DNA from: Bacillota bacterium
Lineage (GTDB): Bacteria > Bacillota > Clostridia > Oscillospirales > Ruminococcaceae
NCBI GenBank assembly: GCA_023433405.1
Contig: JAEZCT010000083.1
Location: forward strand, 1-64,000
Reading direction: 5' to 3'
DNA: 64,000 nucleotides
Shown here: in pieces, positions 1-8,174 of the stretch
Position numbering within the stretch: position 1 is the stretch's first letter
How the letters are laid out: every line of letters begins with the position of its first letter
Position numbers and translations under genes: made by a program
The notes under the pieces: generated by a model
The model's database searches: none
Told to the model about the DNA's origin: nothing
Seen by the model: only the letters and a program-made list of their open reading frames with translations

Positions 1-353
1 TAAATAGTTTTTGTTGGGTCAGTTTCTAACCACAGCCATAGTATATCCCATATTGTGCATTTGCGCAAGACCTTTTGGTTAAAAACCTGTTATAATTTTG
101 TAACTAAATTATAGGCATTTTGCACAACCACCTATCATTGTTTATATGATTCGCGTAGGTCACCGAGCAAAAAAAACAATATTATGTGTAAACATGTTAT
201 CACCGGCATCAAATCGTCACTTGTTTGTAACTTTTAAGCAAATATAAACACATATACTTACAGCATTCTCTTTAACCACCGCTATTCTCAAGACAAAGAA
301 TTAAGGGACCGTTTGGTAGCCATTTATTCATCATTCTTTCGGTTCCCGCGCAA
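1..353. other. AT-rich intergenic region, no gene seen
   Basis: No open frame with a ribosome binding site and no recognisable RNA or repeat was found on either strand. The region ends at the rnpB promoter. Confidence 0.5.
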
Positions 354-382
354 TTGACAAAACCCAGCTTTCCCGTTACAAT
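354..382 (+). promoter_or_regulatory. sigma-A promoter of rnpB
   Basis: A perfect -35 TTGACA (354-359) is followed after 17 bp by the -10 TACAAT (377-382). The predicted start, about 389, coincides with the 5' strand of the RNase P P1 helix. Confidence 0.9.
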
Positions 383-389
383 ATAGCTT

Positions 390-734
390 GCGAGTAAACC
401 AGACTGCGGCGCGCGCGGTGCAATTGCGCCGACGTGTGAGGAAAGTCCGAGCTCCATAGGGCAGGATAACGGCTAACGGCCGCCGGAGGCGACTCTAGGG
501 AAAGTGCAACAGAGATATACCGCCTCGTTTTTTCGAGGTAAGGGTGGAAAGGTGAGGTAAGAGCTCACCGGCGCGCGGGTGACCGCGCGGCCCTGCAAAC
601 CCTATCCGGAGCAACACCAACACGGGAGCTAAGCCGGCCCGGCATTCCCGAACAGGTGGCTTGAGCCCAAGCGGCAACGCGGGGCCCAGACAGATCGTAG
701 TCAAATACAGAACTCGGCTTACAGGTTTAGTCGC
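390..734 (+). ncRNA. rnpB: RNase P RNA (bacterial M1 RNA)
   Basis: This is the catalytic RNA subunit of RNase P, which removes the 5' leader of pre-tRNAs. Diagnostic conserved segments are visible: GAGGAAAGTCCGAGCTCC near 437, GCAACAGAGA near 506, GGTAAGGGTGGAAAGGTG near 537 and the distal AGATCGTAG...ACAGAACTCGGCTTACAG near 690-724. The ends pair as the P1 helix: GCGAGTAAACC (390-400) with GGTTTAGTCGC (724-734), one mismatch. Length is about 345 nt, usual for a bacterial RNase P RNA. It is a single-gene unit with its own promoter and terminator. Exact ends are inferred from P1. Confidence 0.95.
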
Positions 735-747
735 ATGATATGTAAAG

Positions 748-803
748 ACAGCGCCGTTGGTTGATGAAGCTTCATCAACCAACGGCGCTTCGCTGTTCAT
801 TTT
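748..803 (+). terminator. rho-independent terminator of rnpB
   Basis: A 38-nt perfect palindrome (751-788, arms GCGCCGTTGGTTGATGAAG) lies just past rnpB, with a second outer pairing ACAGCG/CGCTGT. A run of six T follows. Confidence 0.85.
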
Positions 804-848
804 TTAGTATCATGCGTTTTTAATGTCTTGATTGAAAGAGCAAAAATA

Positions 849-1190
849 TTAGTAGTAATAATACTGACCGACATCGCCCAAAAGCGCAAAGAGTGCGCCG
901 CCAGTTAGCGCAGCCAGTAAAATTCCCAGCGTGGTGCCAACGACTGAAATAATTAACACCGCCCGCGCGTAGTTTTTCCTGTTAGGGTTTTCCCCGCCGC
1001 TAAAGGCCCATACCAGCAACAGGATGAAGCCTACCAGCGGGATGGCGGAAAGTATAAACATCCCGATATAACTGCCGACTGAGAGAACGGGTGCGAGCTG
1101 CCCCGGCTGACCGTAGGGGGCCTGCGGGTTGTACGGATAAGGCTGCGCGGGCGCTCCTGTGACAGGGGTGTTATAGGCATCGTTGGACAT
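849..1190 (-). CDS. small Pro/Tyr-rich membrane protein, function unknown
   Basis: The product has 113 aa. Residues 1-35 are rich in Pro, Tyr, Gln and Ala and look disordered. Two hydrophobic segments follow, about 36-66 and 76-106, separated by a polar loop with the motif ENPNRKNYARA. The C-terminus is a run of Tyr. This cytosolic low-complexity tail plus two-helix layout is common among small Firmicute membrane proteins of unknown role; no enzyme motif is visible. The start is supported by AAGGAGGAGAAGAA directly upstream. It is monocistronic and converges on rnpB. Confidence 0.8.
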   Translation of the reverse strand: MSNDAYNTPVTGAPAQPYPYNPQAPYGQPGQLAPVLSVGSYIGMFILSAIPLVGFILLLVWAFSGGENPNRKNYARAVLIISVVGTTLGILLAALTGGALFALLGDVGQYYYY

Positions 1191-1448
1191 TTCTTCTCCT
1201 CCTTAATACGACGTGTTTTTGCTTCGCAAAACGTTAGAAAGTTAAGCGAGGTCGCGTATTTTATAGAAAATATTATCATAATGGCTGTGATTTTACAACT
1301 CATTTCTAAGCAATTCTTAAGCAGACACTTAAAAATCTGCTATTGAGAGGTAAAAATTTCGATATCTATCCGTTTTTTTGTACATTTCATTTGATATACT
1401 AAAGCTATCAAGTAATTTAGGCTGTGGTTTTCGAAAGGAGTGTCGGTC

Positions 1449-1568
1449 ATGCGTTTTACGATTCGGTATGTTTTAGGCCATGTGGAGGTGTTTGATGAGA
1501 ATGGTTGCTTCCTATTCTCTGCCGACACCGAAGCGGAGGCATTCCGCGAGTTGCGGGAGGCTGCATAA
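1449..1568 (+). CDS. 39-aa conserved-looking orphan protein
   Basis: ATG with GAAAGGAG seven bases upstream opens a 39-codon frame ending in TAA. The peptide starts MRFTIRYVLGHVEVFDENG and continues into an acidic/basic stretch (FSADTEAEAFRELREAA) that reads as a beta hairpin followed by a short helix. Short proteins of this general type, with a GHVEVFDENG-like turn, occur in Clostridia; I recall no function. There are no cysteines, signal peptide or membrane segment. It stands alone between a convergent membrane-protein gene and a 100-bp mobile element. The good Shine-Dalgarno site and protein-like codon use support it as real. Confidence 0.65.
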   Translation: MRFTIRYVLGHVEVFDENGCFLFSADTEAEAFRELREAA

Positions 1569-1676
1569 CAAAAGCTCTTCGCCGTAATTGACATAGTATG
1601 CCGACCGTTTCTTGGGAAGACAAACCCTTTTATCAAGTAGCGGACAGTATTCACACCGACCATACGATCATTATTA

Positions 1677-1776
1677 TACTAATATCCGATTTAAAAGAGT
1701 ATAAAAATCAAGTGAAAAGCTTTGATTTATGGGTTTTCACGCGGATTTTTATCGACTCTTATTGAGGAGATTAGTA
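1677..1776 (+). mobile_element. 100-bp palindromic MITE, copy 1
   Basis: Exactly 100 bp, from TACTAATATCCGATTTAAAA to GAGGAGATTAGTA. The flanking target duplication is TTA (1674-1676 and 1777-1779). The arms pair in four blocks around an AT-rich loop. It has no coding capacity and lies 20 bp from the rhaD terminator. Confidence 0.92.
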
Positions 1777-1794
1777 TTATAACCTGTCATTTTG

Positions 1795-1832
1795 AAAAAA
1801 GAGGCGGGTCTTCGAGGTCCGCCTCTTTTTTT
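1795..1832 (-). terminator. bidirectional terminator downstream of rhaD
   Basis: The stem GAGGCGG/CCGCCTC (1801-1826) is flanked by six A on the left and seven T on the right, so it can stop minus-strand rhaD transcription and rightward transcription. Confidence 0.85.
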
Positions 1833-1863
1833 GCTCCGGACGACACGATTTTAAAAGGATTGA

Positions 1864-2685
1864 TCAAGCCTCAAGATATCCCGCCTTGGGGGTCACACGG
1901 AAGGCCTCGGCCAGAACTGCAAGCTCGTCGTCGCGAATGGTTTGCAGAATGGGGGTATTCATTACCTTAATATAGATTTCCGCCGCCTTTTCCACCGTTT
2001 CAATCAGGCCAAATGCCTCGTCTATGGATGTACCGGTGCCGAAGATGCCGTGGTGCGCCCACACCACAAGGCGGTATTCCCGCATCTTCTCCGCCGTGGC
2101 AATGCCAATCCCGTCGTTGCCGCACAGCATCCATGGCAGAATACCCACACCGTCAGGGAATACAACCAAGCATTCGGTACACATCTGCCAAAGAGTACGG
2201 GTAAAGGCGCGTTCGCTTAAATCATGCACAAAGGTCATGGCAAGCACATTGGTTGCATGGGTATGAATGACAATGCGGTGTTCCGGGTCAACCCGCAGCC
2301 GCTCGATGTGCGACATAAAGTGGGAGGATAACTCACTCGTGGGTCTGCCGCCCTCACTGAAGCCCCACAGGATATCGTAGCTCTTTCCATCCTCGGCAAC
2401 CTGAATCAGTCCAAGGTTTACATCGGGCGCATAGGAGATATTCTTAAAATAACATCCGGTGCCGGTTACTAAGAAAATCATGCCCTTTAGCGCGCTGGCA
2501 TCAAAGGTCATAGGGATGTTGCGGAGGCTTTTTGCGGGATCCACATACCTTGCCGCCTCCTCCTTGGGGACAATCAGGCTGATGTTGCCGCCGTTGCGCT
2601 CATCCCAGCCAAGGCGGTACATGTTATCTGTAAGCCTGCAAATATCGATGAGAAACGGAGCCTTTAGAATAGCATCTTTTTGCAT
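1864..2685 (-). CDS. rhaD: rhamnulose-1-phosphate aldolase
   Basis: This class II aldolase splits L-rhamnulose 1-phosphate into dihydroxyacetone phosphate and L-lactaldehyde in the cytosol. The protein aligns along its length with the Escherichia coli enzyme as I remember it: GWDERNGGNIS near residue 26, the TSELSSHF segment, the metal-binding HTHATNVLA motif, ECLVVFPDGVGILPWM and the later HHGIFGTG histidines. A longer open frame exists upstream, but starting at MQKDAILKAP gives 273 aa, matching the usual 274, and has AAGGA upstream. It is the last gene of rhaB-fucO-rhaD, 132 bp after fucO, and ends at a strong terminator. Confidence 0.93.
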   Translation of the reverse strand: MQKDAILKAPFLIDICRLTDNMYRLGWDERNGGNISLIVPKEEAARYVDPAKSLRNIPMTFDASALKGMIFLVTGTGCYFKNISYAPDVNLGLIQVAEDGKSYDILWGFSEGGRPTSELSSHFMSHIERLRVDPEHRIVIHTHATNVLAMTFVHDLSERAFTRTLWQMCTECLVVFPDGVGILPWMLCGNDGIGIATAEKMREYRLVVWAHHGIFGTGTSIDEAFGLIETVEKAAEIYIKVMNTPILQTIRDDELAVLAEAFRVTPKAGYLEA

Positions 2686-2817
2686 GGGTTTATAACCATT
2701 CCTTATTCTTATTGTTATACCAGTTTCGCTTTTAAAATTTGAGCACGACGAATAAATATCATGATAAACCATTATGCGGCAATACTTTTTGCTGCTGTGC
2801 GGTTTATAGCCTATGCC

Positions 2818-3969
2818 TTAATAAATGGAACGATACAGCTCCTCAATCAAGGGGGCGGTAACATCCTTGGGGTTGCCGGGGGTGCAGGCGTCCGCCAGCG
2901 CACTCTGGGCAAGGGCGGGGATATCCTCTTCCCTTACGCCGATTTCACGCAGGGCTTTTGGGATGCCCACATCCGCCGAAAGCTTCTTAACGGCGTCAAT
3001 TGCCGCTTTGCGGTACTCGTCCTGCGGCATCGCGTCTACACCCAAAACTCCCATTGCGCGGGCAATTTCACGGTATTTCTCACCGGTGGCGTCGGCGTTA
3101 AACTCCATAATGCGGGGGAGGATTACGGCGTTTGCGACACCGTGCGGTGTATCATAAAACGCGCCGAGGGGGTGTGCCATGGAATGGACAATGCCAAGCC
3201 CCACATTGCTAAAGCCCATGCCCGCGACATACTGGCCCAGCGCCATATCCGAGCGACCCTTGGCCTCCCCCGCCACCGCGCCCCGCAGGGAACGGGAGAT
3301 AATTTCAATCGCCTTTAGGTGCAGGGTGTCGGGCAGTTCCCACGCGCCGCGCGTGATAAAGCCCTCAATGGCGTGGGTTAAAGCGTCCATGCCGGTTGCG
3401 GCGGTCAGCCCCTTGGGCATAGATGCCATCATATCGGGATCTACAAACGCCACCACAGGGATATCGTGAGGATCGACACATACAAATTTCCGGCGTTTCT
3501 CCTCATCGGTAATCACATAGTTAATCGTAACCTCCGCCGCCGTTCCTGCCGTGGTGGGCACAGCAAGGATGGGAACGCAGGGGTTTTTGGTGGGTGCCAC
3601 GCCCTCTAAGCTGGTAACCTCGGCATACTCGGGGTTGCGAATGATGATGCCGATGGCCTTTGCGGTATCAATAGGCGAACCTCCGCCAATGGCAATTATA
3701 TAATCCGCCCCCGCTGCCGTAAAGCTTTTTACGCCGCTCTTAACAATGGCGACCGTGGGGTTTGCCTTTACCTCGTCAAACAGCTCATAGGCAAGACCAT
3801 TTTGAGTGAGCAGCTCGGTAACCTTTGTCGAAACCCCGAATTTAACAAGGTCTTGATCCGTTACCACCAGCGCTTTTTGAAAGCCGCGGGACTTTACCTC
3901 ATTTACAATCGCGCCAATCGCGCCCGCTCCGTGGTAGCTGGTTTCGTTGAGAATTATCCGGTTAGCCAA
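2818..3969 (-). CDS. fucO: lactaldehyde reductase (iron-dependent alcohol dehydrogenase)
   Basis: FucO reduces the L-lactaldehyde made by RhaD to 1,2-propanediol with NADH, regenerating NAD+ under anaerobic conditions. Strong motifs are the cofactor loop GGGSPIDTAKAIG, the conserved TAGTAAEVTINYVITDEEKR block, HAIEGFITRGAW, and the iron-ligand histidines in GIVHSMAHPLGAFYDTPHG. The 383-aa length matches the family. The start is TTG (TTG-GCT-AAC-CGG), with GAAAGG about 13 nt upstream; the resulting MANRIILNET matches the family N-terminus. It sits between rhaB and rhaD, so the product of the aldolase is disposed of by the adjacent gene. Confidence 0.93.
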   Translation of the reverse strand: MANRIILNETSYHGAGAIGAIVNEVKSRGFQKALVVTDQDLVKFGVSTKVTELLTQNGLAYELFDEVKANPTVAIVKSGVKSFTAAGADYIIAIGGGSPIDTAKAIGIIIRNPEYAEVTSLEGVAPTKNPCVPILAVPTTAGTAAEVTINYVITDEEKRRKFVCVDPHDIPVVAFVDPDMMASMPKGLTAATGMDALTHAIEGFITRGAWELPDTLHLKAIEIISRSLRGAVAGEAKGRSDMALGQYVAGMGFSNVGLGIVHSMAHPLGAFYDTPHGVANAVILPRIMEFNADATGEKYREIARAMGVLGVDAMPQDEYRKAAIDAVKKLSADVGIPKALREIGVREEDIPALAQSALADACTPGNPKDVTAPLIEELYRSIY

Positions 3970-4050
3970 TTACAACACAACCTTTCTATTTTTCCTTATT
4001 ATTGAAGAAGGATGGATATTAAAGTTTGCGCATTGCCTTGCTGCGCCTTA

Positions 4051-4157
4051 TACTAATCTCATTAAAAAGTGTAGAATTATAAATATTAACCCGCGCTAAA
4101 ACACATAAACCAAGACTTTGCACTTAACTTTATAATTATACAAATATACAAACTATA
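4051..4157 (-). repeat. decayed copy of the 100-bp palindromic element
   Basis: The segment starts TACTAATCTC after TTA (4048-4050). Its core, CCCGCGCTAAAACACATAAA through TTTGCACTTAACTTTATA, aligns with the reverse orientation of the intact copies, with about three quarters of core positions the same. It is slightly longer than 100 bp and its outer end overlaps the rhaB stop codon. No clean target duplication remains. Confidence 0.6.
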
Positions 4158-5661
4158 CACTTCCACATTGGATGTTCGTATTACGGGAGAGCTCCAGCAT
4201 TTCCTGAAAGCGCTGCGCCGCCTTTTGCCAGCTCTCCGTATCGTCGGGCTCATACACGGCAAGCTGGGTGGAACGGGAGATAACCTCGCGCATCTCACTC
4301 AGGCTTTTTAATTCTCCCAGCGCGTACAGCTGGGACGCGATATTGCCAAACGCCGTGGCCTCCGCCGGACCTGCCGAAACGCGGATGCCGCAGGCGTTCG
4401 CCGCCATGGTGCAAAGCAGGGTATCCTTAATGCCGCCACCCACAATATTAAGCTGGGTAAACCGCTTTTCGCAAAGCTCCGAAAGCCGGCCCAGAGAATA
4501 CCGGTATTTTAGGGCAAGACTTTCATAGATGCACCGAACCACCTCGCCACGGGTCTCGGGCACCGACTGTCCGGTTTCGGCACAGAACCTGCGAACGCGG
4601 TCGGGCAGGTTGCCGGGGGTCTCGAAGGCAGGTGCGTCGGGATCGATAAAGCACCGAAAGGGCTCTGCTGCAAGCGCCTCTCGCTCAAGCTCCGCAAAGC
4701 TTGCCTCATTGCCCTCACGAATCCACTGTCTGCGCGACTCCTGTATCAGCCATAGTCCCATAATGTTTTTAAGAAAGCGGGTCTTGCCTGCAAAACCGAT
4801 TTCATTGGTAAAATTCTCAGCCTGCGCGCGTTCGGTCAGTACCGGCGCATCCAGCTCGGTGCCAAGGAGCGACCATGTGCCGCTGCTGATATAGGCAAAA
4901 TTCGGCTCCTGTGTCGGTACACTTGCGACCGCCGAGGCGGTGTCGTGGGTGGGTACCGCAACCACCTTAGCGTTAGGGCAGCCCAGCTCTTCGCATAGGG
5001 CCGGGGAAAGCCCGCCGTAAATCTCCCCTGTGGCAATGGTCTTTGGCAAAAGTGCGGCGGGGATACCCAGCCGGGCGCAGACCTCACTGCTCCATTCCAG
5101 CCCGCGGGGATCAAATACCGAGGTGGTGGAGGCGTTTGTCACCTCTCCCCGCTTTTCCCCTGTCAGATAATAGGAAAGCAGGTCGGGGATCAGCAGCAGA
5201 GTTTTCGCCCGCGCAAGGGTTTCTTTTTCATGGCGCGAAAGATACGCTAGCTGGTACACGGTGTTAATGCGCATATGCTGAATGCCGGTGATACGGTAAA
5301 GCTCCTTGCGGGAAAGAAGGGATTCCACTTCCTGGGGGATACCCTCTGTGCGCTGGTCACGATAATGCACCGGGTTGCCCAAAAGCCGTCCCGCCCCATC
5401 AAGCAGACCAAAATCCACACCCCAGGTATCAATGCCTATGGTCTCAAACCCTCCCAGCGACGCCGCTTTGAGCAGCCCCTGCTTTATCTCGTGAAACAGG
5501 CGGAGAATATCCCAATAGAAGGTGCCGCCTGCGAGCACCGGATCGTTTGTAAAGCGGTGAACCTCCTGCATACGGATGGTTTTGCCGTCATATACTCCGA
5601 GCATTGCCCGTCCGCTGGATGCGCCGAGGTCAAACGCAAGTACACGCCTTTCTGTTGCCAA
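4153..5661 (-). CDS. rhaB: rhamnulokinase
   Basis: RhaB is a FGGY-family sugar kinase that phosphorylates L-rhamnulose with ATP, making the substrate of RhaD. Visible motifs are the phosphate-binding AFDLGASSGRAML at the N-terminus, TWGVDFGLLD, the GTWSLLGTEL block and the C-terminal ATPase motif NIVGGGIKDTLLCTMAANA. I chose the TTG start at 5661 (502 aa) because AAAGGA lies nine bases upstream; an ATG nine bases further out would put that Shine-Dalgarno directly against the start codon. It is first in the rhaB-fucO-rhaD transcript, divergent from a DeoR-family regulator. No rhamnose isomerase gene is in the window. Confidence 0.92.
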   Translation of the reverse strand: MATERRVLAFDLGASSGRAMLGVYDGKTIRMQEVHRFTNDPVLAGGTFYWDILRLFHEIKQGLLKAASLGGFETIGIDTWGVDFGLLDGAGRLLGNPVHYRDQRTEGIPQEVESLLSRKELYRITGIQHMRINTVYQLAYLSRHEKETLARAKTLLLIPDLLSYYLTGEKRGEVTNASTTSVFDPRGLEWSSEVCARLGIPAALLPKTIATGEIYGGLSPALCEELGCPNAKVVAVPTHDTASAVASVPTQEPNFAYISSGTWSLLGTELDAPVLTERAQAENFTNEIGFAGKTRFLKNIMGLWLIQESRRQWIREGNEASFAELEREALAAEPFRCFIDPDAPAFETPGNLPDRVRRFCAETGQSVPETRGEVVRCIYESLALKYRYSLGRLSELCEKRFTQLNIVGGGIKDTLLCTMAANACGIRVSAGPAEATAFGNIASQLYALGELKSLSEMREVISRSTQLAVYEPDDTESWQKAAQRFQEMLELSRNTNIQCGSV

Positions 5662-5792
5662 GGTGACCATTCCTTTCTTGTAGCTTGTCAAATGCAGCCG
5701 AGCGGTGCAAGGATAATAATCCCAAAAGCCTATGATATTTGGTTTTTCTTGCATTATTTACGCTTTTAAAAATCAAAGCTCGGCATTACCGG

Positions 5793-5821
5793 TTGATGAA
5801 AACCCGTTTTTTTCGTATGAT
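5793..5821 (+). promoter_or_regulatory. probable sigma-A promoter of the DeoR regulator
   Basis: TTGATG (5793-5798) and TATGAT (5816-5821) are separated by 17 bp, within the rhaB/deoR divergent intergenic region. Confidence 0.6.
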
Positions 5822-5897
5822 AGAGGATAACGACTGATGGTAACACGGTGCGACAAGCGCCCGGATTCACCAGAGAAACAGTGAGTGAGGGAAAAGG

Positions 5898-6665
5898 ATG
5901 TTTACCGAGGAGCGTCACAACCAGATTATGCGGCTGATTACCGCCAAAAAATATGTGACCGTTGAGGAGCTTTGCGGGCAGCTTTTTGTCAGCGCCGCTA
6001 CTATTCGGCGCGACCTCTCCTACATGGAGAAGGCGGGCTACCTTAAGCGCTCCCACGGCGGCGCCGCGCTGGTGGAAAGCCTAAGCGGCGAGCTGTCGGA
6101 TACGGTACGGGAGCTTGAGCATGTGCGGGAAAAACGCGCGCTTGCCGAGCTTGCAGGCAGCTTTCTTAAATCGGGGCTTACCATTTTTATGGATTCCAGC
6201 AGTACTGCCCGGGCGGTCATCCCTTTTCTTAAGCCCTATACAAACCTTGCGGTTATTACAAACGGCCTGAAAAACGCCATGCTGTTAAGCCAAGCCACCG
6301 ACGCTAAGGTGTTTGTTCCAAGCGGCGTGCTCAGCCTGCGCTCCTACGCGCTGATGGGCATTGATACAAGGGACTATCTTGCGGGCATGAACGCGCAGCT
6401 TGCGTTTGTCTCCTGCGGCGGGGTTGACCTTTCAAGCGGGATTACCGATCCCTCACCTGAGCAATCCGCCCTCAAGCGCGTTATGCTGCAAAACGCAAAA
6501 ATCCGTGTGCTGCTGTGCGACCACAGCAAATTTGGCGCGGTATACCTTTGCAAAACCTGCGGCTTTGAGGGGCTTGACTACATTGTCACCGACAGCCCGC
6601 CACCCGAAGAATACCAGCAGGCAGCGGCAAAGGCAGGCTGCGAAATACTCAGCGCGGCACCGTAG
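5898..6665 (+). CDS. DeoR-family transcriptional regulator, likely of the rhamnose genes
   Basis: The 255-aa protein has the DeoR layout. An N-terminal winged helix-turn-helix (about residues 5-58) contains VTVEELCGQLFVSAATIRRDL. A C-terminal sugar-phosphate sensor domain contains MDSSSTARAV, the TNGLKNAMLL segment and the DHSKFG motif typical of the DeoRC fold. Family members usually repress sugar-catabolic operons and are released by a phosphorylated intermediate. Divergence from rhaB, with about 235 bp of shared upstream DNA, suggests control of rhaB-fucO-rhaD. The start is supported by GAGG seven bases upstream. The effector, possibly rhamnulose 1-phosphate, is an inference. Confidence 0.88.
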   Translation: MFTEERHNQIMRLITAKKYVTVEELCGQLFVSAATIRRDLSYMEKAGYLKRSHGGAALVESLSGELSDTVRELEHVREKRALAELAGSFLKSGLTIFMDSSSTARAVIPFLKPYTNLAVITNGLKNAMLLSQATDAKVFVPSGVLSLRSYALMGIDTRDYLAGMNAQLAFVSCGGVDLSSGITDPSPEQSALKRVMLQNAKIRVLLCDHSKFGAVYLCKTCGFEGLDYIVTDSPPPEEYQQAAAKAGCEILSAAP

Positions 6666-7039
6666 TACACAATGCTTCTCCACACGAGGAGGAATACCTC
6701 CAACCCCCTCGCTTCTGTAGTTTCACTATAGCAGAGAACAGGGCGGCGGTCTATGGCTCTTCGCACGGTTGATATTCGCGCACCAAAACGCGCATAAACG
6801 ATCAGGTGTCATCATTATCAATCATCAAGCTACTAGCTTCGTCACTGCTTATTGTTGTAACCCGAGCACAAAATATTCCAAACCGTATAACCTGCTTGCT
6901 TGCTTTTTTAAATCAGGCTTTGCATTAGTCCCTGTTTGAAAAAAGGTACAAGGCGTGGCAACTTTCCAACAAGCTTCGCAATCGCGGTCAAGATTTTATC
7001 CGGTATATTCGGTACAATACAAACAAGGAGGATGACAGA
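6666..7039. other. intergenic region, no gene seen
   Basis: The DeoR and AraC regulator genes are separated by 374 bp. I see no supported ORF, RNA family or repeat. The last 20 bases hold the AAGGAGG site of the AraC gene. Confidence 0.45.
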
Positions 7040-7966
7040 TTGGATCAGCTTGAACGTGTCGAGGCGGTAACGCGAATGCAGAATTACATTGTGGAGCACA
7101 TCAAAGAGCCTATTACCCTGTATGACCTCTCCCGAAGCGCGGGGTACTCCCCTTTTCATAGCGCGCACCTCTTTAAGGAGCTTGTGGGCAAATCTCCTTT
7201 TGATTATATCCGCGCGCTGAGGCTCTCGCAGGCGGCAATGCTGCTGCGTGACCAAGGCCCAAAGGTGATTGACGTAGCGTTTGATTTTGTGTTCGATTCT
7301 CCGGAGGGGTTTACGCGTGCCTTTTCGCGGGAATTCGGCGTTACGCCCCACAAATACAGCAAGAACCCGTCGCCGGTCTATCTGTTTAAGCACTATCCCC
7401 TGCGGGATGCCTTCCTCCACTACCAAAAACTTAAAGAGAAACAGAAAGGGGTCTATTCTATGGAGGGAAACAAAACGGTACAAACGGTATTCGTTCAGGT
7501 TGTAGACCGTCCCAGAAGAAAGCTTCTCCTCAAACGGGCGAAGGATGCCGATGATTATTTTGCCTATTGCGAGGAGGTGGGCTGCGACGTCTGGGGACTT
7601 TTATGCAGTGTAAAAGAGGCGCTGTACGAACCCATTGGTATGTGGATGCCCGACAGCTATCGCACCCCCGGCACCTCCCCTTATGCACAGGGTGTAGAGG
7701 TTCCCCATGATTATGCGGGCACGGTACCCGAGGGCTTTGAGCTTATTGACCTGCCGGAATGCAAGATGATGGTGTTTCAGGGCCAGCCCTTTGAGAATGA
7801 GAATTTTGGGGAAGCTATCGCAATAATTTGGGATGTCTTAAAGGACTATAAACCCGAGCTATACGGCTTTTGTTGGGCGGATGAGGATGCACCGCGCTTT
7901 CAGCTTGAGCCTCAGGGCTTTCGCGGGTATATCGAGGCACGCCCGGTGCGCCCATTGAACGGATAA
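7040..7966 (+). CDS. AraC-family regulator with GyrI-like effector-binding domain
   Basis: Residues 1-105 form a double helix-turn-helix AraC DNA-binding domain (ITLYDLSRSAGYSPFHSAHLFKELVGKSPFDYIRALRLSQAA, then the second helix pair ending GFTRAFSREFGVTPHKY). Residues about 150-308 resemble the SOUL/GyrI-like ligand-binding domain of the Rob/BmrR type: PRRKLLLKRAKDADDYF and later VPEGFELIDLPECKMMVFQG. Such fusions sense small hydrophobic molecules and often control efflux or stress genes; no target gene is adjacent here. TTG is the likely start, eight bases after AAGGAGG. A similar but truncated AraC N-terminus lies at 58302. Confidence 0.87.
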   Translation: MDQLERVEAVTRMQNYIVEHIKEPITLYDLSRSAGYSPFHSAHLFKELVGKSPFDYIRALRLSQAAMLLRDQGPKVIDVAFDFVFDSPEGFTRAFSREFGVTPHKYSKNPSPVYLFKHYPLRDAFLHYQKLKEKQKGVYSMEGNKTVQTVFVQVVDRPRRKLLLKRAKDADDYFAYCEEVGCDVWGLLCSVKEALYEPIGMWMPDSYRTPGTSPYAQGVEVPHDYAGTVPEGFELIDLPECKMMVFQGQPFENENFGEAIAIIWDVLKDYKPELYGFCWADEDAPRFQLEPQGFRGYIEARPVRPLNG

Positions 7967-7985
7967 TGAATTGATTGCCCTAAAC

Positions 7986-8036
7986 CAAAGCAAGGAGAGG
8001 CTCTGTGAAGCATTCACAGAGCCTCTCCTTGCTTTG
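7986..8036. terminator. long perfect hairpin between convergent genes
   Basis: A perfect 24-bp stem (7986-8009 with 8013-8036) has a 3-nt loop. It lies between the convergent AraC-type and gerC genes. The T-tract after it is short, so function as a terminator is likely but not certain. Confidence 0.65.
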
Positions 8037-8046
8037 TCCTTACTTA

Positions 8047-8146
8047 TATTAACATCCGATTTAAAAGAGTATAAAAATCAAGTGAAAAGCTTTAATTTAT
8101 GGGTTTTCACGCGGATTTTTATCGACTCTTTTTGAGGAGATTAGTA
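8047..8146 (+). mobile_element. 100-bp palindromic MITE, copy 2
   Basis: Exactly 100 bp. The left tip is slightly altered (TATTAACATCC); the right tip ends GAGATTAGTA. Target duplications TTA lie at 8044-8046 and 8147-8149. It sits 10 bp beyond a 24-bp terminator-like hairpin. Confidence 0.92.
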
Positions 8147-8174
8147 TTAGTACGAACGGTCGCTGAAGGATGCG

